Assembly: GCF_003201975.1 (NCBI RefSeq)
Contig: NZ_QJJQ01000009.1
Location: forward strand, 62,001 to 126,000
Direction: 5' to 3'
Source of the DNA: Pseudogracilibacillus auburnensis
GTDB taxonomy: Bacteria; Bacillota; Bacilli; Bacillales; Amphibacillaceae
Length of the DNA stretch: 64,000 nucleotides
The notes beneath the pieces are model-generated. The model saw nothing but the letters and a program-made list of their open reading frames with translations. It ran no database searches and was not told where the DNA came from. Of the stretch, positions 24,958-34,322 are shown one piece after another; the first letter of the stretch is position 1; each line of letters starts with the position of its first letter. A program made the translations under genes and the position numbers.

Positions 24958-27063
24958 ATGTTGAATGTATCGCGGGATAAAATTCATTCTTTATTTAGTA
25001 TTTCGGTAGATCCTCTTGAACCTAATTGGAAGGAAAAAATTAAGAATAATCGAGACCCTTTTTTGTTTTTAAAAAAGAAAGGGGAGCTTTATGCGTATGT
25101 TTTTATTGGGAATATGAATAAAAATATGACGATAGAAGTGTTGAAATCCCATGCAAATTCACTCGATATGGTCGGTGTGTTAAAAGATGAAGAGTCTATT
25201 TCGTTACCGTTTATTTTTCAGACGTTAGGTGACCCGATTGCCCTTGTAAAAAGTGATGATAAATGGATCGGCTATATTCGTAGGGAGGACCTTTTAATTG
25301 AGTTGCTCCGAGAAGAAGATACGAATACGAATCTATTAAAAGTGATGCTCGCATCGATTCCGATGGGTATTTTTATCGTCAATACAGAACGAAAACTTGT
25401 TAACTGCAATGAAGCTGGACTGCGAATGGTGAAATCTTCATATGAAAAAGTGATGAATGCAGATGTGGGAGAAATTTTTAATCGTCATAAAATCGAACAA
25501 GTTTTTGCAACATCAAAAGCATTGCTTAACCAAATTCACATTACGGATGAGCTCGGAGTTTTGTTTGACTATAGCCCCATTATTGATGCGGCTGGACATG
25601 TGGAAGGGATTATGATTATCGTTCAGGATCTGCCGAAAGTCGAAGAAATGGCGATGGAAATTCAATATGTGAAAGATTTAAATGCGGATTTACAAGCGAT
25701 TTTGACCTCGATGTATGATGAAATTTTGGTTGTTAATCATAAAGGAGTTATCCTTCGCTACAGTGATAATTTTATAGACGATTTTTCAGAGACAGATGTA
25801 AAAGAACTTGTCGGAAAAAGTTTATTCGATCTTGAACATGCTGGTGAAATTGGTGCGACCGTTGCAAGGCTTGTCATGAAACGAGAAACGAAAGTATCGA
25901 TCGTGCAAGAAACAAAAAGTGGAAAAAATATGATGGCCATCGGGAATCCTGTGTTTAATGCAAGTGGAGATTTGCACCGAATTGTGATTGCATCAAGAGA
26001 TATTACGGAGACGACGAAACTAAGAGATGAATTAGATGCAACGAGGAAATTGACAAAAGAATATCAAAAACAATTAGAAGATTTGAAGAATAAAGAGAAG
26101 TTTGGTAAAAAAGTGATCTATGGCAGTTCGAAAATGGAGCGGGTCATGATGAAACTGGAAAAATTAGCAGAGTTTCATTCGTCGGTGATGATTTTAGGAG
26201 AATCGGGTGTTGGAAAAGATTTAATTGCCGAAGTGATCCACAAGCACGGCAAGCGAGCGGACCAACCGTTTTTAGCACTCAATTGTGGAGCGATTCCGGA
26301 AGAATTGTTAGAAAGTGAGCTTTTCGGTTATGTGAAAGGTGCTTTTACAGGAGCAGATCATGAGGGGAAAATCGGTTATTTTGAAAAAGCGCATAAAGGG
26401 GTCTTATTTTTAGATGAGATTAGCGAATTACCTTCTCGTCTTCAAGTAAAGCTTTTAAGAGTATTGCAAGAGAAAGAAATTACGAGAGTCGGTAGTACAC
26501 AAACGATTCCAATCGACGTACAAATTGTAACGGCGACGAATAAAGACTTGAAACAATTAGTTGAGGAAGGAACATTTCGTGATGACTTATTTTACCGAAT
26601 TAATGTCATTCCAATTACGATTCCGCCGTTACGGGAGCGTCCGGAAGATATTCCGCTATTGGCCTATCATTTTATCGAACAATTAAATAACCAATATAAT
26701 AAAAACTATCATCTTTCACCAGAGGCATTAAGTCTACTAGAGGCATATAATTGGCCAGGAAACATTCGCGAATTACAAAATTTAATCGAGCGTTTCGTCG
26801 TCTTTGCAGATGAAGATGTTATTACAGCTGATTTCATCCGTCCATTTATGCATTTTGGAATAGAAAGACAGGCTCAACCAATCATTACTGAAATTGTCCC
26901 ATTAAAAGAAGCGAAAGAATTGCTTGAAGAACAATTAATTACATTAGCGATGGAAAAATATGAAACGACAACAAAAGCTGCAGAAGTATTACAAATTAAT
27001 CAATCTACTGTTAGTCGTAAATATAAAAAAATTTTACAAGATAAAGAAATGGTACGAATTTAA
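24958..27063 (+). CDS. Sigma-54-dependent activator of the GABA genes (GabR-like)
   Basis: This 701-residue protein has an N-terminal CBS-like region (about 1-115), two PAS domains (about 130-230 and 245-350), and a sigma-54 AAA+ domain with Walker A GESGVGKD (414-421) and GAFTGA (461-466). A C-terminal Fis-type helix-turn-helix has TTKAAEVLQINQSTVSRKYK. GAAGGAGAT before ATG 24958 fixes the start. It sits directly upstream of a -24/-12 promoter and gabT-gabD-like genes; Bacillus species use such an activator (GabR) with SigL for GABA catabolism. CBS/PAS ligands are unknown. Confidence 0.92.
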   Translation: MLNVSRDKIHSLFSISVDPLEPNWKEKIKNNRDPFLFLKKKGELYAYVFIGNMNKNMTIEVLKSHANSLDMVGVLKDEESISLPFIFQTLGDPIALVKSDDKWIGYIRREDLLIELLREEDTNTNLLKVMLASIPMGIFIVNTERKLVNCNEAGLRMVKSSYEKVMNADVGEIFNRHKIEQVFATSKALLNQIHITDELGVLFDYSPIIDAAGHVEGIMIIVQDLPKVEEMAMEIQYVKDLNADLQAILTSMYDEILVVNHKGVILRYSDNFIDDFSETDVKELVGKSLFDLEHAGEIGATVARLVMKRETKVSIVQETKSGKNMMAIGNPVFNASGDLHRIVIASRDITETTKLRDELDATRKLTKEYQKQLEDLKNKEKFGKKVIYGSSKMERVMMKLEKLAEFHSSVMILGESGVGKDLIAEVIHKHGKRADQPFLALNCGAIPEELLESELFGYVKGAFTGADHEGKIGYFEKAHKGVLFLDEISELPSRLQVKLLRVLQEKEITRVGSTQTIPIDVQIVTATNKDLKQLVEEGTFRDDLFYRINVIPITIPPLRERPEDIPLLAYHFIEQLNNQYNKNYHLSPEALSLLEAYNWPGNIRELQNLIERFVVFADEDVITADFIRPFMHFGIERQAQPIITEIVPLKEAKELLEEQLITLAMEKYETTTKAAEVLQINQSTVSRKYKKILQDKEMVRI

Positions 27064-27068
27064 TAACT

Positions 27069-27104
27069 TTATGCATCTAGACATACATTATGCAAACACG
27101 CATA
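27069..27104. promoter_or_regulatory. Candidate enhancer (UAS) for the sigma-54 activator
   Basis: Two TTATGCA words (27069 and 27088) and an inverted repeat TATGC/GCATA (27089-27104) lie about 120-155 bp upstream of the -24 element, the usual distance for bacterial enhancer-binding sites. Confidence 0.5.
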
Positions 27105-27225
27105 GAAAAGTTGGTGATTTTTCAGACTTTTAGAAAAATAAGATGGAATAACAACTAGTTTAAAATAGTATCAACGCAGGGAATATATCCGTTTATTCGT
27201 ATATCATTCACTGCTTTTTTTCATG

Positions 27226-27242
27226 TTGGCATATAAATTGCA
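27226..27242 (+). promoter_or_regulatory. Sigma-54 (SigL) -24/-12 promoter
   Basis: TTGGCATATAAATTGCA fits YTGGCAYRNNNNTTGCW fully, with the GG and GC dinucleotides ten bases apart. It lies 47 bp before the aminotransferase start. Confidence 0.92.
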
Positions 27243-27288
27243 ATAATATAAACTAACACAATTCTTGAAAAGACAAGGAGGAAAAAGA

Positions 27289-28656
27289 ATGAACAAAAAT
27301 GCAGTTGAAACAAATAAAGTAAATGAATTAGTCGAGTTGGATAAACAACATTTTATCCATCCATCGACAAATCCACATGAATTAGTCGCGAAAGGGCCAG
27401 GAATTATTTTTTCAGAAGGAAAAGGTATCTATGTGAAAAATATGATGGATGGAAAAGAATATATCGATGGAATGTCGATGCTTTGGAACGTAAATATCGG
27501 GCATGGACAAGAGGAAGTTGTGGATGCTGGTAAAGAACAAATGTCAAAAATCGCGTATAGTTCGGCGTTTAAAGGCTTTTCCAATGAACCAGCGATTAAG
27601 CTTGCAAAAAAATTAGCGGACCTTGCCCCGGGAGATTTAAATGCCGTATTTTTCACTTCGGGAGGATCAGAATCCAATGATACAGTGATCAAATTTGCTC
27701 GCTTTTATTGGGGGTTAAAAGGAAAACCGACAAAAAGAAGTTTTATCTCCTTAAATAGCGCATATCATGGGGTGACATTGGCAGCACAAACAGTTACAGC
27801 AATTCCTGCTTTTCATGAATTTGCAGGATCGAATATTGATGAAATTTTTCATGCGAAACCTCATTTACTAAACTGTGAATTAGGCGATAAAACGGATCCA
27901 AATTATGAACAGTCCATTCGCGGTATCATTGAAAGAGAAGGTGCAGACACGATTGCGGGCATTATTATGGAACCTGTGCAAGGTGCAGGAGGGGTAAATA
28001 TTCCGCCAGAAGGTTATTTGCAAGCAGTTAGAAAAATATGTGATGAGTTCGGAATCCTTTTTATTGCCGATGAAGTCATTTGTGGGTTTGCTCGTACTGG
28101 AAAAATGTTCGGCGTTGAAAACTGGGATGTCGTTCCTGATATGATGTCGATTGCGAAAGGAATAACGAGTGGGTATGCACAACTTGGTGGTGTCATGTTA
28201 AATGATGAAGTGAGAAATACGATTGTAGACTATGACGGAATGCTTGCACATGGATTCACGTATAGTGCTCATGCGACTGCTTGTGCCATTGCGTTAAAAA
28301 ACATTGAAATAATCGAGCGAGAAAATGTCGTAGAAAACGTGCAGGCGATGGAGCTAGAATTGAAAAAAGGGTTAGCATTTTTAGCCGAAAAACATTCTAT
28401 CGTGACAAATACGCGCTGTATCGGTTTGTTAGGTGCGTTTGAATTGTATGAAGATCCGTCACGTGGGAAGCTTTTTGGCGAAGATGTCTTTCCGGCAAAT
28501 AAAGTTGTCGATGAATGTTTTAAACGCCAACTTATTTTACGTGCACTTGGAGCCCATAATCATATTATCGCTATCGCACCACCACTAGTAACAAATGCGG
28601 AAGAAATGGAAAAAATCATTCACATTATCGATGAAGCGCTCACTACTTTTAAATAA
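27289..28656 (+). CDS. Class III aminotransferase, GABA/omega-amino acid type
   Basis: A 455-residue PLP aminotransferase. FIADEVICGFARTGKMFGVE holds the cofactor-binding Asp, and Lys lies in MMSIAKGITSGY. AAGGAGG before ATG 27289 fixes the start over a TTG at 27265. The N-terminal part (FIHPSTNPHELVAKGPGIIF) resembles pyruvate-dependent omega-aminotransferases (putrescine, taurine, GABA). Partner genes (sigma-54 activator, succinate-semialdehyde-type dehydrogenase) favour GABA. Beta-alanine or putrescine cannot be excluded. Confidence 0.88.
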   Translation: MNKNAVETNKVNELVELDKQHFIHPSTNPHELVAKGPGIIFSEGKGIYVKNMMDGKEYIDGMSMLWNVNIGHGQEEVVDAGKEQMSKIAYSSAFKGFSNEPAIKLAKKLADLAPGDLNAVFFTSGGSESNDTVIKFARFYWGLKGKPTKRSFISLNSAYHGVTLAAQTVTAIPAFHEFAGSNIDEIFHAKPHLLNCELGDKTDPNYEQSIRGIIEREGADTIAGIIMEPVQGAGGVNIPPEGYLQAVRKICDEFGILFIADEVICGFARTGKMFGVENWDVVPDMMSIAKGITSGYAQLGGVMLNDEVRNTIVDYDGMLAHGFTYSAHATACAIALKNIEIIERENVVENVQAMELELKKGLAFLAEKHSIVTNTRCIGLLGAFELYEDPSRGKLFGEDVFPANKVVDECFKRQLILRALGAHNHIIAIAPPLVTNAEEMEKIIHIIDEALTTFK

Positions 28657-28684
28657 AAAGGGTGTAGGCAGGAGCGTAGTGAAA

Positions 28685-28698
28685 TGAAAGCGTTTTAA
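28685..28698 (+). promoter_or_regulatory. cre-like site between the aminotransferase and gabD
   Basis: TGAAAGCGTTTTAA matches the cre consensus except for A at position 13. It lies 19 bp before the gabD start, where CcpA could block elongation. Confidence 0.4.
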
Positions 28699-28716
28699 AG
28701 AAGAGGAGGATTTACA

Positions 28717-30138
28717 ATGCTATATATAAACGGAACATGGCGGACATCAGGTGAAAAGCTCGATGTCATTAATCCGGCCACAGGAGAAGTAATTGAATCC
28801 ATCGTCACTGGAGGTGCGGAGGAAACAGAAGAGGCAATTGCTCAGGCAACAGAAGCGTTTAAAATGTGGAAAAATACGACTGGTGTAAAACGGAGTAACT
28901 ATTTAGCAACAGTCGTCAAGCTCATGCGTTCACGGAGCAAGGAATTAGCCGAAACGATCACGAGTGAAAACGGTAAACCGTTAGCAGATGCAGAAAGGGA
29001 AGTAATAAGTGCGATCGATTATTTAGAATGGTATGCCGAAGAGGCAAAAAGGTTGTATGGAGACACGCTCCCCGCTTCCCATCCAGATAAACATTTAATG
29101 GTTTTAAGGCAACCGGTCGGAGTGTGTGCGGCAATTACTCCGTGGAATTTTCCACTTTCAATGATCACACGAAAAATTGCCCCTGCGCTTGCGGCGGGCT
29201 GCACAGTCGTATTAAAACCTGCATCTTTAACACCGTTATCGGCGATTAAAGTATTTGAATGTTTTCATGAAGCGGGACTACCAGCTGGGGTCGTCAATTT
29301 AGTGATTGGTCCTGCAGCAGAAATTGGAAAAGTAATGACAGCAAGTCCTGACGTGCGCAAAATTACGTTTACTGGATCAACAAGAATTGGCAAGAAATTA
29401 ATGCGCGACGCAGCTGATACGGTAAAAAAGGTTTCAATGGAGCTTGGTGGCCATGCGCCATTTATCATTTTTGAAGATGCAGATCTAGAAGAAGCAGTCA
29501 CTGGTGTTTTAATGACAAAGTTTAAAAATGCTGGTCAGACATGTATTAGTACGAACCGTGTATACGTGGCGGAAAGTATTGCAGAGGAATTTGGTGCGTT
29601 GCTCGCAACGAAAACGGCTGAATTGACAATTGGAAATGGAATGGACGATGGTGTTGATGTCGGACCATTAATAAACGCTGGCGCACTTGAAAAAGTTGCC
29701 GCCCAAGTGGAAGATGCGACCGAAAATGGCGGGAAAATAATAGCTGGTGGTAAAGTGCATTCATTTAGCGGTGGCGACGGCTATTTTTATGAGCCAACTG
29801 TTATTCAATATGCCAATGAAGAAATGCAAATCGCGACAGAGGAAACATTTGGTCCAGTCGCACCAATTTTTACGTTTCAAACAGAGGAGGAAGTAATTGA
29901 AAAAGCGAATCATCAAGAATATGGGCTCGCTGCCTATTGTTATACGAAAGATTTAGGGCGAGGGCTTCGGATGATGCGTGAATTGGAATATGGTATCGTC
30001 GGGATTAATGACCTTGCACCAATCGTCATTCAAGCACCTTTTGGTGGAATAAAAGAAAGCGGAATTGGAAAAGAAGGCGGAAAATATGGTCTAGAAGAAT
30101 ATTTGGAAGAAAAGTTTGTGTCTATTCATATGAAATGA
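28717..30138 (+). CDS. gabD: Succinate-semialdehyde dehydrogenase
   Basis: This 473-residue dehydrogenase has catalytic Glu242 (MELGGH) and Cys276 (NAGQTCIS), and the ITPWNFPLSMITRKIAPALA stretch typical of GabD. It would oxidise succinate semialdehyde formed by the preceding aminotransferase. AAGAGGAGG lies seven bases before the ATG; the genes are 60 bp apart and probably share the sigma-54 promoter. Confidence 0.9.
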   Translation: MLYINGTWRTSGEKLDVINPATGEVIESIVTGGAEETEEAIAQATEAFKMWKNTTGVKRSNYLATVVKLMRSRSKELAETITSENGKPLADAEREVISAIDYLEWYAEEAKRLYGDTLPASHPDKHLMVLRQPVGVCAAITPWNFPLSMITRKIAPALAAGCTVVLKPASLTPLSAIKVFECFHEAGLPAGVVNLVIGPAAEIGKVMTASPDVRKITFTGSTRIGKKLMRDAADTVKKVSMELGGHAPFIIFEDADLEEAVTGVLMTKFKNAGQTCISTNRVYVAESIAEEFGALLATKTAELTIGNGMDDGVDVGPLINAGALEKVAAQVEDATENGGKIIAGGKVHSFSGGDGYFYEPTVIQYANEEMQIATEETFGPVAPIFTFQTEEEVIEKANHQEYGLAAYCYTKDLGRGLRMMRELEYGIVGINDLAPIVIQAPFGGIKESGIGKEGGKYGLEEYLEEKFVSIHMK

Positions 30139-30629
30139 ACGCTTCTTAGTGTGGAAGTTTTTTGGTAGATATGAAAGTATACATCCTTTCTTACTACATA
30201 AGCGCGGGCTAAGGCATTTCGATTAAGAAGTAGCGGCAACCGATGAAAGGAAGGAACAAAGGAAGCGTGTTTCCTTTAAGAAGAAGGTCAGATGTGGTTA
30301 CGTATCTTATAGCAATCAGCACATTTAATTGTGCTATATACGTATTCATTACACAAAACCTTGTACTTTGTTCTTTACATTCGCACCGCCGCATCGTTCT
30401 CTAACATACGCGTTAATTTTGCACAGATGCATTCATCTTGATTGATACATTCATATATGTCTAAGCAGCGCTCTCGTATGATACGCGGTCATTTCTTCCC
30501 GGCATTCGTCTAGCAACATGCGTGTGTATTTAAAGGATGTACTTTCTTTAAGATTCAGAAGATGCTTTATCAAAAGGAAAATTGCATCCTTACCATTTAT
30601 TTTGACTAAAGACTTTCATAGAAAGCTAA
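30139..30629. other. Spacer with element fragments, no gene seen
   Basis: Around 30185-30240 the order ATCCTTTCTTACT, CATAAGCGC, GGCATTTCG recalls the interior of the family B element (33935). No ORF with a plausible ribosome site was found in the rest. Confidence 0.4.
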
Positions 30630-30920
30630 TGAAATCAATTTCATCATTCACTATAGCGCTTCAAAAACCGAACTATATTGCTAAAAGGCTTTCACTCCAG
30701 GTGATCGCTTTCCGCGGGCGGCTGATAAGCCTCCTGCCCCGGCAAGGGGTATGCAGACGTTGCCCGCAAGGGGCGGTTTTAGTCTGTAATCTTTCCCGCA
30801 GGAGTCGACCACCTGCCGTTCCAGCCAAAATTTTATAGGATGTAAAAACAAACGATAACATTATACTTTTGTTTGTTGTTCGGTTTTATTCTAGAAGTAG
30901 TCTGTTATGAAATTGACTCA
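30630..30920. mobile_element. Family A element, copy 3 (291 bp, internal deletion)
   Basis: Same orientation as copy 2 and nearly identical, but about 35 bp shorter. The block containing CGATATTGCGGGGTCTTATC is missing. It ends next to the family C element. Confidence 0.75.
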
Positions 30921-30923
30921 ATT

Positions 30924-31485
30924 AATTAGGGTTTACTGAATAAAAAGAAATCCCATCTACATCGATAGTTTGTACCCGTTTTTCTCGATATAAAGTGCAA
31001 GGGTTTTGACTGTTTTACCAAAAAACCTTTGCACATGCAATGAACTATTCTAGTTGTCTGGAGCGAAAGTGACTGACTCCAGCGGGAAAAGCAACAGAGG
31101 AACGCAGACTAAGAACGCCACGTCCTTATGTCTTCGTCTGCGCTAGTACATCCTGTACGTCGGAATACCCCGCAGGAAGTGGTTTTCTTCCGAGGCAGGT
31201 TAAGTACGCGACGTCCTGGGACTGGGACTGCGCTAAATGCTCGTCCCATCGAAAAGAGTTTGCACTTTCGTTCGTCCCATCGAAAAGCTTTGTCGCAACA
31301 CCTGGGACTGCGATTACTCGTCCCACCGTAAAGATTGCACTAGCACGTCCTGCGACTGCGATTACTCGTCGCAATAAACATTGTGCGTCGGAGGGCTGAG
31401 GCCGTGCCCGCTAAAAAGCACTGTACATTTCGCGGAAGACAACGGTAAGATGAAACACAATTTAGTTGTTCAGCAGACCCTAATT
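30924..31485. mobile_element. Family C element with 17-bp terminal inverted repeats (562 bp)
   Basis: AATTAGGGTTTACTGAA at the left end and TTCAGCAGACCCTAATT at the right are inverted repeats matching at 15 of 17. The interior is full of short repeats (GGGACTGCGATTACTCGTC, CGTCCCATCGAAAAG) and has no ORF of note. It begins three bases after family A copy 3. Confidence 0.65.
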
Positions 31486-31554
31486 ATTTAAAAAATGAGC
31501 ACAAACTTTTGAAACGTTTTGTCTATGCAAACATTAATAAGGAGGCGGAAGAGA

Positions 31555-32193
31555 ATGGCAAAACAGGTAGAACAGGAAATAATCGTTCGAAATATTGAAC
31601 AGAAAGATTTAGAAGAAGTGGCAGCATTATCCCATAAATGTTTTGGACCAGGGATGTCACTAAAATATGAGCATATGGAAAGTCAGTTGAACATTTTTCC
31701 GAAAGGGCAAATTTGTGTAGAATATGGTGGGAAAATTGTCGGGTGTGCACTTAGTTTAATCGTCAATTTTTCCGACTATGGATATGATCATACGTATGAC
31801 GAGATTTCGGGAGACGGATATATTCGTAACCATAATCCCGAGGGTGTTAATTTGTATGGGATAGAGGTTGGCGTTGATCCAGATTATTGGAATATGAGTA
31901 TTGGTAAGCAATTATATGAGGCACGCAAAAAAATATGTAAAGAGTTACATTTGCAAAGTATTATCATTGGTGGGCGTATCCCGAATTATTATCAATACGC
32001 AGACAAAATGAGTGCAGAGCAATATGCGAAAGCAGTGATGGCGGATAAAATATATGATCCTGTGCTCACATTTCAGAAGAAGAATGGGTTTCAACTAAAT
32101 AAGGTGATCGCGAATTATTTGCCTGATGATAAAGAATCTTTACAATATGCAACATCGATGGAATGGAAAAATGATGAGTACGAATTAACATAA
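31555..32193 (+). CDS. GNAT-family N-acetyltransferase
   Basis: A 212-residue GNAT protein. The acetyl-CoA-binding region is GVDPDYWNMSIGKQLYEARK, a variant of the Q/RxxGxG/A motif. AAGGAGG ten bases before ATG 31555 fixes the start. The sequence resembles the N-terminal half of Bacillus GNAT/carbon-nitrogen hydrolase fusion proteins (YhcX type), but no hydrolase domain follows; the protein ends cleanly. Substrate unknown. Confidence 0.85.
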   Translation: MAKQVEQEIIVRNIEQKDLEEVAALSHKCFGPGMSLKYEHMESQLNIFPKGQICVEYGGKIVGCALSLIVNFSDYGYDHTYDEISGDGYIRNHNPEGVNLYGIEVGVDPDYWNMSIGKQLYEARKKICKELHLQSIIIGGRIPNYYQYADKMSAEQYAKAVMADKIYDPVLTFQKKNGFQLNKVIANYLPDDKESLQYATSMEWKNDEYELT

Positions 32194-32207
32194 TTGTAAG
32201 CGATTGC
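32194..32207 (+). promoter_or_regulatory. cre-like site after the GNAT stop
   Basis: TGTAAGCGATTGCA matches the cre consensus except for G at position 12. It could affect the downstream APC permease 308 bp away; no promoter is evident. Confidence 0.35.
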
Positions 32208-32229
32208 ATATTTCGTTAATGGAGTACTC

Positions 32230-32462
32230 ATTGCGGAAAATAAGCTATGTAGTGCGGAAAATATGTCTGTGATTGCGCAAAAATAACTATGAAGTGCGGA
32301 AAATAAGCTCGCGATTGCGGAAAAACCACCATCAAGTGCGGAAATTTATCCTGCGATTGCGGAAAAACCACTTTGAAGTGCGGAAATTCAGACTGCAAGT
32401 GCGGAAAAAAAATCTCCATTTAGTGCGGAATTTTAGATCGTAAGTGCGCAAGTTTCACATCA
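32230..32462. repeat. Intergenic phased array 5 (21-bp)
   Basis: Eleven GCGGAAA-type words occur at 21-base steps with one 24-base step. AGT and ATT before the word alternate through the first half. Confidence 0.92.
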
Positions 32463-32514
32463 ATTTATTATAAAAAGTTTTCGAGAATAATTACGATGGG
32501 GGAGAGATAGGAAT

Positions 32515-33876
32515 ATGGGTAAACAGGCGACATTGAAAAGATCGTTAGGTGTTTGGGCAATTGTTGCGCTTGGGTTAGGTTATATGACACCGACTGTTGT
32601 GTTTGATACGTTTGGGATTGTTTCGCGAATTTCGAGCGGGGTTGTGCCGCTCGCATATCTTGTCGGGCTGATCGTCATGGTTTTTACAGCAATTAGCTAT
32701 GGAAAGATGGTACGAGTTTTCCCTGATGCGGGTTCGGCGTATACGTATACGAGAAGAACGATGGGAGAGCATGTCGGTTTTTTGGTCGGTTGGGCTTCAT
32801 TACTTGACTATTTATTATTGCCGATGGTTAATGCACTTATTATTCGTATTTATATGGCATCCCTTTTTCCGGAAGTGCCTGTATGGATTTGGGTCGTTTC
32901 CTATGTCGCAATCGTTACCGCAATTAATGTATATAGTATGAAGTCGACATCAGGACTGAATGTCATCCTCGTTGTTTTTACATTAGCGTTAATGATCATT
33001 TTTATCATTATCGCCTCTGTTCAGCTTTATCATGGTATGGGCGCAGGGACCATTTTTACAATCGATCCACTTTGGCACCAAGATGTGGAGATGATAGCAG
33101 TCTTTACCGCAGCGACTGTCGTTGCCTTCTCGTTTATCGGATTTGATGCGATTACGATGTATACGGAAGAGGCAAAAGATGCAAATACAGTACCAAGAGC
33201 GATTATCGTGACAGTGTTACTTGGTGGAATGGTCTTTTTCATTGCGGCCTATTTTACACAATCATTATTTCCTGATATCGGTGTATTTAATTTATTGGAT
33301 GATACATTACCGGAAATCGGGCTTTACGTCGGTGGGCAAGTTTTTCAACTCATCTTCTTGGCGGGAGCTTTTGCTGCGACTGTTGCATCAGGGCTAGCAT
33401 CCCATGCAAGTGTGTCACGACTGCTTTACGTTATGGGTAGAAATGAAGTGCTTCCAAAACGAGCATTTGGCTATGTCCATCCAAAGTTTCGGACGCCTGT
33501 TTTTACGGTTGTGTTAACTGGAGTTGTTTCGCTTCTGGCAATTGGGCCGGATTTAGAGCTTATTGCTTCTGTCATTAATTTTGGAGCATTAATTGCTTTT
33601 ACGTTTGTTAACTTGTCTGTGATTGCGTACTTTATTTTTCGGAAAAAACGATACAAATCAGCGAACGATATTTTCAAGTATTTAATTATGCCATTGTTAG
33701 GAGCTGCAACGACGGGAATTCTGTGGTATCACCTGCATGCAGATGCGTTTATTGGAGGTCTTGTTTGGATCATTGTAGGTGTTATTTATATGTTGTTTAT
33801 AACAAGATTTTTTAAAAAGAAGATGGGTACATTTGATGAAAGTGAAGCGGATGATTTGGTGAATAAAGAGGCTTAG
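32515..33876 (+). CDS. APC-superfamily amino acid/polyamine permease
   Basis: This 453-residue protein has about twelve membrane segments. The first helix region (LGVWAIVALGLGYMTPTVVF) and FSFIGFDAITMYTEEAKDA in helix 6 are typical of APC permeases near putrescine importers (PuuP-like). GGGGGAGAGA precedes the ATG. It lies near GABA and aminotransferase genes; GABA or polyamine uptake is a guess only. Confidence 0.85.
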   Translation: MGKQATLKRSLGVWAIVALGLGYMTPTVVFDTFGIVSRISSGVVPLAYLVGLIVMVFTAISYGKMVRVFPDAGSAYTYTRRTMGEHVGFLVGWASLLDYLLLPMVNALIIRIYMASLFPEVPVWIWVVSYVAIVTAINVYSMKSTSGLNVILVVFTLALMIIFIIIASVQLYHGMGAGTIFTIDPLWHQDVEMIAVFTAATVVAFSFIGFDAITMYTEEAKDANTVPRAIIVTVLLGGMVFFIAAYFTQSLFPDIGVFNLLDDTLPEIGLYVGGQVFQLIFLAGAFAATVASGLASHASVSRLLYVMGRNEVLPKRAFGYVHPKFRTPVFTVVLTGVVSLLAIGPDLELIASVINFGALIAFTFVNLSVIAYFIFRKKRYKSANDIFKYLIMPLLGAATTGILWYHLHADAFIGGLVWIIVGVIYMLFITRFFKKKMGTFDESEADDLVNKEA

Positions 33877-33934
33877 TTTTGTCTATGGTCAAACGGATCA
33901 ATCCTTTGCAACTTGCCAAAACGTAAAAGAGGTT

Positions 33935-34299
33935 GTTCAAAAAGTCCAACAAAAATGACGCATCGAATTTCTGCGTTGGCAGCTAAGAAAGGATATATCC
34001 TTTCTTACTGCATAAGTGCAACTAGGGCATTCGCAGTAAAGGCGTAGCGAATGCAAAGTTTTCTAATCTTGCTTTTCCGGTACTCACGTATGTAAAGGCA
34101 TACGCTCTGTTCTCGGGAGCTACGCCGCCTTCGACGAATAGGACGTTCTAGTACTGGCGTTGCCACAATGCTTTTCGATGGGACGAGCATTTAGCGGAGC
34201 CCCAATGCTTTTTGATGGGATGAGCATTTAGCGGAGTCCCAGGACGTGGCGCTTTTAGCCAGTGGAACTTCTTGATCCTTTTTATCGGCCTTTTTGAAC
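33935..34299. mobile_element. Family B element, long form (365 bp)
   Basis: GTTCAAAAAG and CTTTTTGAAC are perfect 10-bp terminal inverted repeats. The interior has paired blocks such as GGGACGAGCATTTAGCGGAG repeated twice. A 196-bp form with the same ends lies at 54800-54995. There is no coding capacity for a transposase. Confidence 0.78.
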
Positions 34300-34322
34300 A
34301 CGCACTAAAAGGAGAATTTGCA

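Noticed and set aside
30518-30861. Small ORFs over family A copy 3 and similar elements
   Set aside because: No ribosome site; frames change between near-identical copies.
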